Notes: a model not told the origin generated them from the letters alone. A stretch of DNA of 22,468 nt from Chara braunii (GCA_003427395.1 BFEA01000543.1:491836-514303); one strand, 5' to 3'. Shown: positions 8,834 through 17,026, counted from the first letter of the stretch. Translations and numbers: made by a program.

Positions 8834-9211
8834 ATGACACGTAAGGAGAGGAGGGAATTGTTAGCATCCCTTCGATCCCATCGACCCCCAGAACCACGTT
8901 CGCTAGAACTGCAAAGGGACCTAAGGAGAACAAAACGCGATTACCGCCAAACTTTGATTATCAATATCGACGGTGAAGTGAAAGAGAGGAAGTGCGGCTA
9001 TCAACAGACTTTGGAAATAGTTGTGGGTAATAACCAAAGTAATGTCGGGCCCGCAGTTGAGACCGTTGATAAAAGCAACGAGGATAGTCCCACCGGACCT
9101 TCAATTCCTCAGTTCCCTTCAAGTTGCTCCTTTCCTCCTTCATCGCCGGGTGTTGGCCTCAATCACTGTACATGTTGCATGGAAGTCCGACACCTTAACC
9201 AAATGTGCTAG
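8834..9211 (+). pseudogene. Non-LTR retroelement ORF1 (gag-like) C-terminus, copy 2
   Basis: A 125-codon frame with an Arg/Lys-rich N-terminal half, a Ser/Pro-rich linker, and a C-terminal zinc knuckle CTCCMEVRHLNQMC (CX2CX4HX4C) directly before the stop. The C-terminal ~45 residues align with 4120-4338. In non-LTR retrotransposons such a knuckle belongs to the nucleic-acid-binding ORF1 protein. An A-rich tract ends just before the start, so the frame may be truncated at its 5' side. The ORF2 frame begins inside the last codons. Confidence 0.55.
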
Positions 9212-9525
9212 GCCCAAGGTTGAGACTAGCAGTTGCGAAATTGAATATGAACGGGTACCGTGTTGTGCATGAGCCTACGGAGACGGCCCAAGGCCAGTCC
9301 TTGGCCTACCGGTCGAGTTCACGGCCACCAAACGCCGACACTCACCGCACGAAGGGGCCTGTTGTCGCTCATAGCCACCTTACGCACTACTCCTCACTCC
9401 AACTTAAAAGCCGCGTTTTTACCATTCCAGCGCCGAAAACTGAAACTCTATTTATGCTTAACCTTTCGTTCACGCCTGCCTTCGCCGAGAAATTGCGGGC
9501 ACCTCTCATTGGCGAGCAAGCATAG
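9205..9525 (+). pseudogene. Non-LTR retroelement ORF2 start, copy 2
   Basis: The frame opens at GTG (9205) where copy 1 has ATG, overlapping the ORF1 stop by seven bases. It reads RLAVAKLNMNGYRVVHEPTE, which aligns with the ORF2 start of copy 1 and resembles an endonuclease N-terminus. Similarity to copy 1 fades after about 35 codons. A separate frame near 9640-9700 (WRLLARTRVLKHTNQKK) rejoins the conserved 3' block. No reverse transcriptase motif follows. Confidence 0.45.
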
Positions 9526-9685
9526 CAGCCGCCCCTCGCCCCTTTGCACTATGTACTACACTGACTGCAAAGTTGTCTCAAATAAAAGCCAAGGTAGACA
9601 TTTCTAAAACGCGGATACTGGTAGCCGACCCTAACGCTGGTCACGGCAAATGGCGCCTCCTCGCACGCACACGCGTCCTCAAACA

Positions 9686-9831
9686 TACCAACCAAAAGAA
9701 AAGATAATTTAGTCTTTATTTAATCGAAGGTAAAAAGTAGTCTAAGATCGGCAAAAGCGCCGACTTCATAATCATCAATAAGAAAAAGGGATCACATGCG
9801 CCTTCAAAACTGCGCGCCCACACACTCCCTA
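9686..9831 (+). repeat. 3' conserved block of the retroelement, copy 2
   Basis: Homologous to 4487-4622, with the same ordered motifs. This copy carries several stop codons in the frame that is open in copy 1, and small insertions, so the two copies have decayed independently. Confidence 0.6.
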
Positions 9832-9919
9832 TTTTTTTCTCTGAACACACGGGTGATCACAAGAAGAAAACTGGCCGCACGAGCACTCAACTTTTGCGGC
9901 CAATTTTCGAATCAAAACC

Positions 9920-10035
9920 CGTTTCTGACACTCAAGGCACTTAAACTCAAGGTACCTCCCAGAGGTTACTTGAGTTCAAGTGCGATTTTGCCCCAGCGGC
10001 ACTTGAGTTTCAAGTATGCACACTTGAGAGCAGGA
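9920..10035. repeat. ACTTGAG / CTCAAGT repeat cluster
   Basis: The heptamer ACTTGAG or its complement occurs at least six times in about 115 bases, including GCACTTGAGTT and ACTTGAGTTCAAGTGC, which can pair with one another. It could be the terminus of a foldback element; no boundaries are clear. Confidence 0.5.
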
Positions 10036-10138
10036 AAGTGAAAACATTACAGTGGGGTCATTAGGGGAACCAAAAGTTTTCGTCAACCCTTGAGTTCACC
10101 TGGTGTCGAACGAGGCCCCAAATGAAACATGCATCCTT

Positions 10139-10290
10139 TCTTTTTTTTTTTGTCATGAGAACAAGGTGATTCATTCATCTAGTTCCGTCTCCATCCGGAT
10201 TCGAATTGGACCTCAGGAAGATATTTTGACAGTTCATGGGGGAACTAACTGAAATAAGCAACACACCGTGCCGGTTCTATTCGGGAACAG
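10139..10290 (-). mobile_element. tRNA-derived SINE, copy 3, with A-tail
   Basis: On the minus strand a degraded box A (TTTCAGTTAGTTC) is followed by CCCATGAACTGTCAAAATA, a good box B (CAATTCGAATCCGG), the body motif GGAACTAGATGAATG and a 3' tail of 12 A (plus strand T-run at 10142-10153). The tail shows that the minus strand is the retrotransposed orientation for this family. Target duplication not identified. Confidence 0.65.
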
Positions 10291-10589
10291 AATAGGAGTA
10301 GCAGAATAGGAGTCATACATACGACTTCTATATTGCTGGTTTGGCACAGGTTACTATTGTCGTCGCTATGCCCAACGCTGCCGTCCTGCAGAACCCAGAG
10401 CACTTTCTCTTTGAATTCTTTTTGGAGAGTTTGAGCTGCCGCCCGACACTGCTACGGCATATACATTTTATTCGCAGTCAAAGGCTGCGTCTTACCCCGT
10501 TGCACTTTGTCGTGTAGCGGGGCGTCCTTTTTATGGAAGTGTCGATGATTCCTAACGGGGTTTATGGGGAATCTACAAGGTGCATGGTC

Positions 10590-10800
10590 GGGGGGGGGCA
10601 AGGCACATATTGGTAGCCGAAAAGGTCGGCTCAGAGGTTGGAGCGTGGGTGACCAAGGGCAGGTTGCATAGGTCGTTGTTTGGCCGTGGCGGGCATCGCC
10701 TCGCCTTTCTTTTTTTGGGGTGGAAGTTTTTTTTTCCCGTTTCGGCCTTCGTTTTTGAAGGAGGGGGGGGGGGGGGGGTTGGGTTGTTTTGGGGCAGGCG
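10590..10800. repeat. G-run-rich segment
   Basis: Contains a run of 9 G near 10590, a T8-CCCG motif and a run of about 17 G at 10762-10778, followed by TTGGGTTGTTTTGGGG. The plus strand could form G-quadruplexes. No gene is seen. Confidence 0.6.
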
Positions 10801-10840
10801 GGGTCTAGTAAGTGGTAAGTGACGGAAGGGATGGCCAAAC

Positions 10841-10944
10841 GCCCTCGCTCCACCACTGTGCAAAATGTGATGTGAATGAACGAATCTTCCCGCTAGAACA
10901 TGGAAGTATACACCGCCATATGTGCTGAGTAGTGCAGCGAGCCC
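10841..10944. mobile_element. Short MITE (family M1), copy b, 104 bp
   Basis: Left end GCCCTCGCTCCACCACT and right end AGTAGTGCAGCGAGCCC are imperfect inverted repeats. The interior GAATCTTCCCGCTAGAACATGG matches copy a (2714-2839). The next copy begins only 14 bases downstream, so two family members sit side by side. Confidence 0.7.
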
Positions 10945-11023
10945 AAAGGTAAGGTTCAGGGCATCGCCTCACCATTCTCGAAATTTGCAAAATGGGAATG
11001 AACTTCTCGCTAACATGGCCAGA

Positions 11024-11982
11024 TTGGTTGCTTAGTGGTCCTAGGAATGTTTTTTAGGACTCTGGGATCCCTACTAACTCGCCTTAGGTGGCTTCGATGC
11101 TGTTATACTCGGTGATCTGCGGCTGTTTGATGCCAGAACGACGCTGACCGGTGCTGGGGTGTCGCCCTGTAACCTGCGATGCAGGAGCGTGAGGTCTGGT
11201 AGAGAGATCTGGGGATGTCTTGGGGTGGGCTTTCCACGGGACAACCAAGGGTTGCTGCCGGGACGACGCTGGTCGGAGCTGGGGTGAGTTGCGTTGCCCT
11301 GTAACCCAGCAGAAAGTGGGGGTGTGAGACCTAGATGAGATCGGCAGGGAGTAAGACAGTTTTGGAGAACGTTGGAAGGGTTTGTGTGGGATTTCGAGGT
11401 TTTTTGGAACAATCGTAGGACCTCTGTGGCCTATTTCATGCTTCTTGAACGACGGTAAGAGTTCTTAGGTACCTCAAAAAGAGAATACGGTGAGTGGGAG
11501 AAGAAGGTGGGTTATCACGCGTCCTACCAGTGAGGGGGCTAGCTGGTAGGATGGGAGTATGGTATAGCAGCAGCAGAGATGGTGGCTCCGCTGCAGTCAG
11601 TCTTGCTGGAGTGAGGTAAAGTGGATTGATGGCGGTTCTTCTGAGTCGCTTTTGAATTTTGCTTAATCATGAAGTTGTCGTAGACATGTCTGAAGTAGCT
11701 CCAATTTCTCTGAGCCAAAGCCGGGTAATGGTCCCGGTATCTCAATTTTCAAAATTCCATCCTTAGGCCAGTCTCATTTTCATGAAATTTTCTGATGAGC
11801 TTTCTGAACGTACTCGTTATGGGACACTGGGCCCGGTTCCCAGTTTGTGCCAATTTGTGAGGATATGGTTGTATCTATGGGATGCTGGACCCGGTTTCCA
11901 GCAGGTGCTGCTCCCCACCAATAGATGGAGCTTGGTTTTTGTATTAAAAAAGAAGAAAAAAAAAAGAAGAAAAAAAAAAAAG
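11024..11982 (+). mobile_element. 959-bp retroelement with A-tail and 12-bp target duplication
   Basis: It is flanked by exact direct copies of AACATGGCCAGA (11012-11023 and 11983-11994) and ends in an A-rich tail from 11946, so it was inserted by target-primed reverse transcription in plus orientation. Its start, GGTTGCTTAGTGGTC, vaguely resembles a tRNA box A. Internally, two related ~120-base units (11136 and 11256) share ACGACGCTG and CCCTGTAACC. Its 3' part carries two hairpins and a sequence found again near 19343 and 19600. No plus-strand coding frame is convincing, so it is either a long SINE or the 5'-truncated 3' region of a LINE. Confidence 0.8.
11825..11933 (+). repeat. Paired 3' hairpins of the retroelement
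   Basis: ACTGGGCCCGGTTCCCAGT (11825-11843) and GCTGGACCCGGTTTCCAGC (11884-11902) form two 6-bp stem-loops, in similar contexts (ATGGGA before each). The second is followed by AGGTGCTGCTCCCCACC and AATAGATGGAGC and then the A-tail. The second hairpin plus trailer recurs at 19352-19402 and 19607-19654, so it is the diagnostic 3' end of a family and could be the reverse transcriptase recognition structure. Confidence 0.7.
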
Positions 11983-12239
11983 AACATGGCCAGACGCACC
12001 CGCCACATTTTGTGTCTTTCTTTCACATTTCGAGAGTGGTGTCACTGTGGCGAGGCCCAGAGTCCACGGCGGTCTATCGATGGTGGTGGAAGCGGGAGGA
12101 GTGAGAAAAGGGCCACCTCGCTCGCTCCCGTTTGGCTGCGCTCCTGCGCCCTGCGCCGTACACAGCAATGTTTACGCAGTGGGACGAGGCCTATATACTG
12201 CCCTGCGTTGCAGAAATGGCTGCCACATCCAAGGAAGGC

Positions 12240-12366
12240 CCGTTTTGACCAACTCGGTGCAAGGATTCATACCAGACAGGGTCGTCGTCGCTGTGGCTAG
12301 TCAGTTTGGGTTGGAAGAAGAGTACAGATATCTTAGGCTCAGCATAGAGAGATTCCCAGTTGGATC
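12240..12366 (+). pseudogene. Possible LINE reverse transcriptase fragment
   Basis: The frame reads LTNSVQGFIPDRVVVAVASQ. The pattern Q-x-GF-[IV]-P-x-R is the well-known motif in the N-terminal part of LINE-type reverse transcriptases. About 25 further codons (ending near IERFPVGSEQ) stay open but are not recognised. The fragment sits directly upstream of the U6-derived sequence inside the interrupted 18S relic and probably entered with it. Confidence 0.4.
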
Positions 12367-12367
12367 A

Positions 12368-12495
12368 GAACAGAGAAGGGTAATTAGCATGGGCCCTGCG
12401 CAAGGGTGACACAGAGAAGGGTAATTAGCATGGCCCTTGCGCAAGGGTGACAGGCATAAATCGAGAAATGGTCCAAATTAAAATAATAAATAAAT
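12368..12495 (+). pseudogene. U6 snRNA retropseudogene with internal duplication
   Basis: The sequence matches the central and 3' part of U6: AGTTGGATCAGAACAGAGAAG (U6: ATTGGAACGATACAGAGAAG), then TTAGCATGG and CCTGCGCAAGG, then GCATAAATCGAGAAATGG and TCCAAATT, the plant-type 3' end. The segment CAGAGAAGGG...CAAGGGTGAC is duplicated in tandem (12372-12411 and 12412-12451). An A-rich tail (AAAATAATAAATAAATAAA) follows the U6 3' end, which marks it as a retrotransposed copy. The ACAGAGA box, which pairs with the 5' splice site in functional U6, is followed by an inserted GG. It is not likely to be functional. Confidence 0.85.
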
Positions 12496-12689
12496 AAATT
12501 ACCCAATCCTGACATAAGGAACAACAACAGTGGTGCATTGGCACAAAGACGTGCAGCTGCAGCGGTTCCCCCTAGGAGGCATTGGCAGACCAGATGCGTT
12601 GCAAATATTGTCTAGTGGAGGGAGGCCCGATCACAGCGTCGAGGTTTAGGGGTCTGTTTTTTTTTGTTTTTTTTTGCAGGAGCAGATAG

Positions 12690-12750
12690 GAATGGCATTG
12701 TCGACGACACCTGGAAACCCCTGCTCGCGAAAAGGATTGATACACTACCA
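12690..12750 (+). repeat. Dispersed repeat, partner of 19553-19605
   Basis: CACCTGGAAACCCC, then GCGAAAAGGATTGAT, then ACACTAC here match CACCTGAAAACCCC, GCGAAAAGGATTGAT and ACATTAC at 19567-19606. At 19606 the match runs directly into the hairpin 3' end family, so the two are probably relics of one retroelement family. Confidence 0.6.
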
Positions 12751-12835
12751 TAGCTCGTTTCCTCGGCCGCGAAGTGGAATAGACTGTGAGCACGATCTGC
12801 GTTGGGGGAGAGGCCATACTCCACTTCGTGCATGC

Positions 12836-13110
12836 ACGTTCCTGGACGTAACTGACCGTTGTAACGGCCAGATTCTCGTCAGGACGACGATTGTGTCCTG
12901 AGCTTGCTTACTCCTTGGAAGCACCGCATGACGCACACATGCACGATCTTCGACGCACCTGGCTGCAATTATGGCCGGATGCTGACCACGACGACCTACT
13001 TAATGCAGCTGTGCGCCCTGAGTGTATTCTTTACCGCTGAATACAGACGCCCAGATGCAAGGTCCTGGACGTAACTGACTGCAATTACGGCCAGATCCTT
13101 CAGCATACTC
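12836..13110. repeat. Divergent repeat with TCCTGGACGTAACTGAC units
   Basis: TCCTGGACGTAACTGAC and CGGCCAGAT occur at 12840 and 13063, with a third, weaker unit (CTGGCTGCAATTATGGCCGGAT) at 12959. AGCATACTCTTTA and AGCGTACTCTTTC follow. The units are spaced about 105-120 bases apart. Confidence 0.6.
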
Positions 13111-13149
13111 TTTAGCACAGAATAGCCTGACGAACCTGAGCGTACTCTT

Positions 13150-13373
13150 TCAAGCCCAGCACGCCTGCTGCCGTTAGTTGAAGCAGAGAGAAGCGGCTGA
13201 CACCGTCAGCCGAACCGGAGAGCACCGACTGCTACCGTTAGCCGGAGCAGAGACAAGCGGTTGATACCGTTAGCCGGAGCAGAGGGAAGCAGCTGCTACC
13301 GTTAGCCGAAAGCAGAGAGAAGCTGCTAATACCGTTAGGCCTTAGCCGAAAGCAGAGAGAAGCGGCTGCTACC
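13150..13373. repeat. Minisatellite, ~32-bp unit
   Basis: About seven units of the type ACCGTTAGCCGAAAGCAG followed by AGAGAAGCTGCT, with unit lengths of 30-33 bases and scattered changes (GGAGCAG versus GAAAGCAG). Units become more alike toward the right, where the higher-order duplication starts. Confidence 0.9.
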
Positions 13374-13569
13374 GTTAGCCGAAAGCAGAGAGAAGCTGCT
13401 GCTGCCGTTAGCCGAAGGCTAGAGAATCGGCAGCCGCAACTTGAAAGGAGGAAGCATTCCTATTCGGGAAGGTTAGCCGAAAGCAGAGAGAAGCTGCTGC
13501 TACCGTTAGCCGAAGGCTAGAGAATCGGCAGCCGCAACTTGAAAGGAGGAAGCATTCCTATTCGGGAAG
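13374..13569. repeat. 98-bp tandem duplication ending the minisatellite
   Basis: Two adjacent 98-base copies begin GTTAGCCGAAAGCAG and end TTCCTATTCGGGAAG. I find only one base different between them (CTGCTGCC versus CTGCTACC), so the duplication is recent. Each contains minisatellite units plus a unique ATTCCTATTCGG part. Confidence 0.92.
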
Positions 13570-13927
13570 GTGGAAGTGGAGGTGGAGTGGTGGGAGAGAA
13601 AAGGCGTGAGAAACGGATCTGATTGGTGGGGAGGAGCCGACCATCTGCTGCGCGCCAAATGGTGCAAGTTTACGGAGAGCCACTGCAGCGACGCCATTAT
13701 GCGGGCTACTTCTCCGCAGCTTTCTGCTATCGACTCACTAGCCGCCTGTTTAACATCTTCCTCACGTTCGTCATCGCCTACTCCACAGAATGTGCGCCAT
13801 CACTCCCAAAATGGAATGAAACGGATATTTGCTCTTATCCATAAGTACATCTATGTTTGGAATATAACGTCCGCCACGTCACAAAAAAGGGAAAAAAAAA
13901 CACCAGTATGTCACATCCCAAGTATGA
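13570..13927. other. Non-repetitive stretch, no gene identified
   Basis: Two overlapping plus-strand frames are open (one starts near 13699 with MRATSPQLSAIDSLAACL; the other contains YGEPLQRRHYAGYFSAAF). I recognise neither, and there are no convincing splice sites. It may be a gene 5' end or chance. Confidence 0.3.
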
Positions 13928-13988
13928 CTTTCTTTTCTTTTTTTCCATTTCTCGATTTATGCGCGTCATCCTTACGCAGGGGCCATGC
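13928..13988 (-). pseudogene. 5'-truncated U6 snRNA retropseudogene
   Basis: On the minus strand the sequence begins within U6 at GCATGGCCCCTGCG, continues TAAGGATGACGCGCATAAAT and ends CGAGAAATGG, and is followed by an A-rich tail (AAAAAAAGAAAAGAAAG). Only the 3' ~44 bases of U6 remain. This copy is closer to canonical plant U6 than the copy at 12368. No target duplication was recognised. Confidence 0.85.
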
Positions 13989-14059
13989 AAAAATTTTGTG
14001 TGTACTCGTGCCACCACTGGATCGTAGGAGATTGAAGGATGTTTAATTAAAAATATGTA

Positions 14060-14164
14060 ATGTATATATGATGATATATATCTTTAAACAGAGCTGCGAG
14101 GTAAACCGTAGGCAGAGAGGGAGGGAGGAAAGGAGAAGAGGACAACAAGCGAAGGGCTGTGACA
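14060..14164 (-). repeat. Terminal repeat, inverted partner of 1-80
   Basis: Read on the minus strand from 14164 it begins TGTCACAGCCC, passes TTGTTGTCCTCTTCTC, a pyrimidine-rich stretch, CTCTGCCTACGGTTTACC and ends in ATATAT. The two copies form inverted ends of a 14.2-kb interval. Confidence 0.6.
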
Positions 14165-14433
14165 AACTGTTTCGTCGGAGTTTCACCGAGTCATCAGGAG
14201 GCTGAACCCTCAACAGTGTGCAGAATCCCCTAGCTGATTACACTGTGAGTGATAATCCACCTTAACCCCGGTTAAGCGTTTAAGCATCAACGACTGCCCG
14301 ACAACTGATACCCTGAGGTGGTGGGGACCACCAACCACTGCCGTCAAGGTACCTGTGACGGAAATCAAAGCAGATTATCACTCACTCACACCAGATGGAA
14401 AACTCTACATATATACATACAGTGTTTCCCGAT

Positions 14434-14470
14434 CGAACGTTGGGGGGGGTTTGTCCCCCCCCAACGTTCG
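14434..14470. repeat. Perfect 16-bp hairpin
   Basis: CGAACGTT followed by eight G, a 5-base loop TTTGT, and eight C followed by AACGTTCG: a perfect 16-bp stem. It is followed by GGGTCGTTCGGGCGGGG and a T31 tract. It may be the terminus of a transposon; no partner was found in the window. Confidence 0.85.
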
Positions 14471-14521
14471 GGGTCGTTCGGGCGGGGTCTCGGGGTTCGG
14501 GGCCCGCCAAACCTCATATCG

Positions 14522-14526
<5 letters not shown>

Positions 14527-14566
<40 letters not shown>
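14527..14566. repeat. T31 tract with short (GT)n
   Basis: Thirty-one T followed by a few GT dinucleotides. On the minus strand this could be the A-tail of a retroelement lying to the left, but I could not identify a body. Confidence 0.8.
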
Positions 14567-14567
<1 letters not shown>

Positions 14568-14689
14568 AGATAAAGCACAAGGTAGCGCACCGACCTCTAA
14601 AATTAAAAAATAGTCGTAGAGGATAGGGAAGTAAATTTCGTAGAAGATAAGGGGGGGTTGAAAATTGCAACCCCAGCCCATACTTTTCA

Positions 14690-14748
14690 TTGATTAGTTG
14701 ATTGGTTGATTGGTTGGTTTGGGGTCATCCCCCCGCCGCCAGCGGCCC

Positions 14749-14780
<32 letters not shown>

Positions 14781-14983
14781 CAATGTTTCTTTTTTTTTTT
14801 GTTACTTTTTTATATATGGATTGATTGATTGATTGATTAGTTGGTTGCGGGGGGGTCGCCACCCCCAGCCCCCTCTGCACGCACAAACACCCCCTCTGCA
14901 CGCACATACACACAAACACACACACACACACACGCACGCCATGCGCTGTCCCGCGTTTTTCTTTTCAGCTTTTTTTTTTTGAC

Positions 14984-15016
<33 letters not shown>

Positions 15017-15112
15017 GTTGGTTGGGGGGGGGGGGGTCGCCCCCCCCGCACACAAATACACACACACACACACACACACACGTGCGCCGCTGGCGTGTTT
15101 TTCTTTTCAGCC
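14690..15112. repeat. Tandem units built from microsatellites
   Basis: Three successive units have the order (ATTG)n or (GATT)n, a G-run, a short linker such as TCGCC or TCATC, a C-run, then CA-rich or AATC-rich sequence and a T-run. Units 2 (14815-14970) and 3 (14980-15112) also share GCGTTTTTCTTTTCAGC-type ends (GTTTTTCTTTTCAGC in both). G-run/C-run pairs make strong hairpins, and in unit 1 the flanking ATTG and CAAT arrays extend the stem. Confidence 0.8.
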
Positions 15113-15195
15113 CCTGCTTAGGCCAACTCTCCATCCGGCCATCCCGACGATCCATGCGCCCATCTGGACCTTCCACCCCTCCTGTGCAAAAAAAT

Positions 15196-15750
<555 letters not shown>

Positions 15751-15751
15751 G

Positions 15752-16745
15752 CCCTTGTCCCGTTATTTGGTCTATCTTAGGGAGGGATGGCGGTGCTTCA
15801 TGTGGGATTGGTCATCTGGTTATCGTTCTGCAGGCAAGTGTGTTTTGACAGTGTGTTTTGCCATCCTGGTTGGTCTTGTCCCGTCGTTTGGCCTGTAGTT
15901 GTCGGGGGCGGTGTTTGCATGTGGGACTTGTCATCTAGGATTGTCATTTAGTGTCTGCTTTGATTCTGTTATTGGGCATCCTGGTTGATTGTTTCCCGTT
16001 GTTCGGCGCCGGGCGGTGCTTGTATGTGGGAATCGTCATCCGGGATTGTTTTCTCTTTCTTTTTGGTTGTCACAGCGGGATCGGAGCCTTTCTTTTTGCT
16101 TTCTTTGCAGACAAGAATGTTTTGATATCCTAGTTGGTATCCAGCGGCCTAGCTCAGTTGGTAAGGCACGCAAGTGGCATTCAGGAGGTCTTGGGTTCAA
16201 TCCCCATTGGTCTCATGTACCTTCCTGGGCATGCTTGGCGCCCACCACCTAGAGATAGCCCGTTGGTCCCCCCAATTGGCATTAAAAAGCAGTCTCTGCT
16301 GATGTTCATAGGGGCAGGGGTAATGGGGAGGCACAGCAACTGGCCACTCAGATGATGCTTGGTCCCTCTGCTACCGGCTGTCCCCTGGCCGGTGTCCCCA
16401 AGTGGGGGATCCCTGAAGGCTATCAGGCCACCCTGGGCTGAAAAGGCCACCGTTGTCAGATTAGACAGAAGATTAAATTTACCTGGGCTGGTTAGTCCGA
16501 TGATAATACCTCAAGGCCATCGCCCTTTTACAAAAAAAAATAAAAAAAAATAAAAAATAAAAATAAAAAAAATCCTGGTTGGTCTCGTCCCGTCCTTTGG
16601 CCTGTGAGTTGGGGCGGTGCTTGCATGTGGGAGGTGTCATCTGGGATTTGTTTTGTTGCCCCCTGTTCTGTATTATTTGGCTGTTCCCTTCCTCTTTTCT
16701 TTGCCTCTTTGCCTTCTGGCTGTGTGCAAGTGGGTCGATATGACA
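15752..16745 (+). repeat. Divergent tandem array, ~115-bp unit, interrupted by a SINE
   Basis: Units start at about 15752, 15862, 15977 and 16127. The shared core is ATCCTGGTTGGTC, TGTCCCGT, TTTGGCCTGT, GGCGGTGCTTGCATGTGGGA and GTCATCT with GGGATTG. Spacing is 110-150 bases without the SINE. The fourth unit is split by the SINE at 16139-16571. The later units carry extra CTTTCTTT-type sequence. No coding function is evident. Confidence 0.8.
16139..16571 (+). mobile_element. tRNA-derived SINE, ~430 bp, with target duplication
   Basis: The head has near-perfect RNA polymerase III promoter boxes: TAGCTCAGTTGG (box A) and GGGTTCAATCCCC (box B), spaced as in a tRNA, within GCGGCCTAGCTC...CCCCATTGG. 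A ~330-base body follows, then an A-rich tail (AAAAAAAAATAAAA types, 16531-16571). The flanks ATCCTAGTTGGT (16127-16138) and ATCCTGGTTGGT (16572-16583) are a target duplication with one change. A degraded relative lies at 18953. The body contains an inverted pair, GGCTGTCCCCTGGCC and neighbours, and no reading frame of note. Confidence 0.85.
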
Positions 16746-16861
16746 CACGGGGGTGGGGGCAGCGGCCGCTCAACCTACATCCACGTGGGCGGCCTTGTAC
16801 GCAGGAGGTTCTGAACAGGGGGAGTTGTAAGGAAGAAGATATATAAAAGAGAAAACTACGG

Positions 16862-16995
16862 CGCAGTCAGGGTTACAGTTTGTAATTGCATTAGGAACTG
16901 CGTTTTAGCAGTTTAGTCAGGGCCCGAGTTTCAATTGCATTTGAAACTGCGTGTTAGCAGTTTGAAACTCGGGCTGGCTTTTTCTAGCAGTTCAG
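16862..16995. repeat. ~52-bp tandem repeat with internal inverted repeat
   Basis: Units share CAGTCAGGG, AATTGCATT, GAAACTGCG and TTAGCAGTTT. Within them GCCCGAGTTTCAA (16922-16934) and TTGAAACTCGGGC (16962-16974) form a perfect 13-bp inverted repeat with a 27-base loop. Confidence 0.8.
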
Positions 16996-17026
16996 TCAGG
17001 CACATGGCCGTTTCTTTCTTTCTTCG

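Larger units (their letters stand above)
10959..12060. mobile_element. Short MITE (family M1), copy c, split by an insertion
   Basis: The left half (10959-11023) starts GGGCATCGCCTCACCATT and the right half (11995-12060) ends GTGGCGAGGCCC. Their ends are inverted repeats that share CACCATTCTCGAAAT / ATTTCGAGAGTGGTG. The left half stops and the right half resumes at the 12-base sequence AACATGGCCAGA, which is present on both sides of the intervening 959 bases. Removing the insertion and one duplicate gives an element of about 131 bp. Confidence 0.8.
12211..12640 (+). pseudogene. Degenerate 18S rRNA fragment, interrupted
   Basis: The left part holds CCACATCCAAGGAAGGC (12223-12239), exact to eukaryotic 18S. 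The right part holds AAATTACCCAATCCTGACA (12496-12514), also exact, and then GTGCAGCTGCAGCGGTT (12551 on), a damaged form of the universal 530 loop, and weaker matches to the GTTGTTGCAG...GGGCCGATC segment. In 18S the two exact blocks are about 11 bases apart; here 256 bases intervene, ending in an A-rich tail. So the rRNA relic was hit by an insertion. Confidence 0.75.

Noticed and set aside
10452-10863. Overlapping minus-strand frames rich in Pro, Lys and Arg
   Set aside because: They are caused by the G-runs and T-runs on the plus strand and overlap in different frames; part lies in MITE copy b.
11074-11745. Minus-strand frames (112 and 68 codons) inside the 959-bp retroelement
   Set aside because: The element is in plus orientation as shown by its tail and target duplication. 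Coding on the opposite strand is unlikely, although the stretch RYRDHYPALAQRNW looks protein-like.
12372-12478. A functional U6 snRNA gene
   Set aside because: It has an internal duplication, lacks the 5' stem-loop, has an insertion next to the ACAGAGA box, no upstream USE/TATA arrangement is seen, and it ends in an A-rich tail.
14330-14423. Possible coding stretch (KVPVTEIKADYHSL, TPDGKLYIYTY)
   Set aside because: It looks protein-like, but I find no homology, start or convincing splice sites, and the frame ends in repeats.
14690-15112. CRISPR array
   Set aside because: Units are made of simple repeats, spacers are not unique sequences, and the genome is eukaryotic.
16144-16215. A functional tRNA gene
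   Set aside because: Box A and box B are good, but the acceptor stem does not close and the sequence continues into a tailed body with a target duplication, so it is a SINE head.
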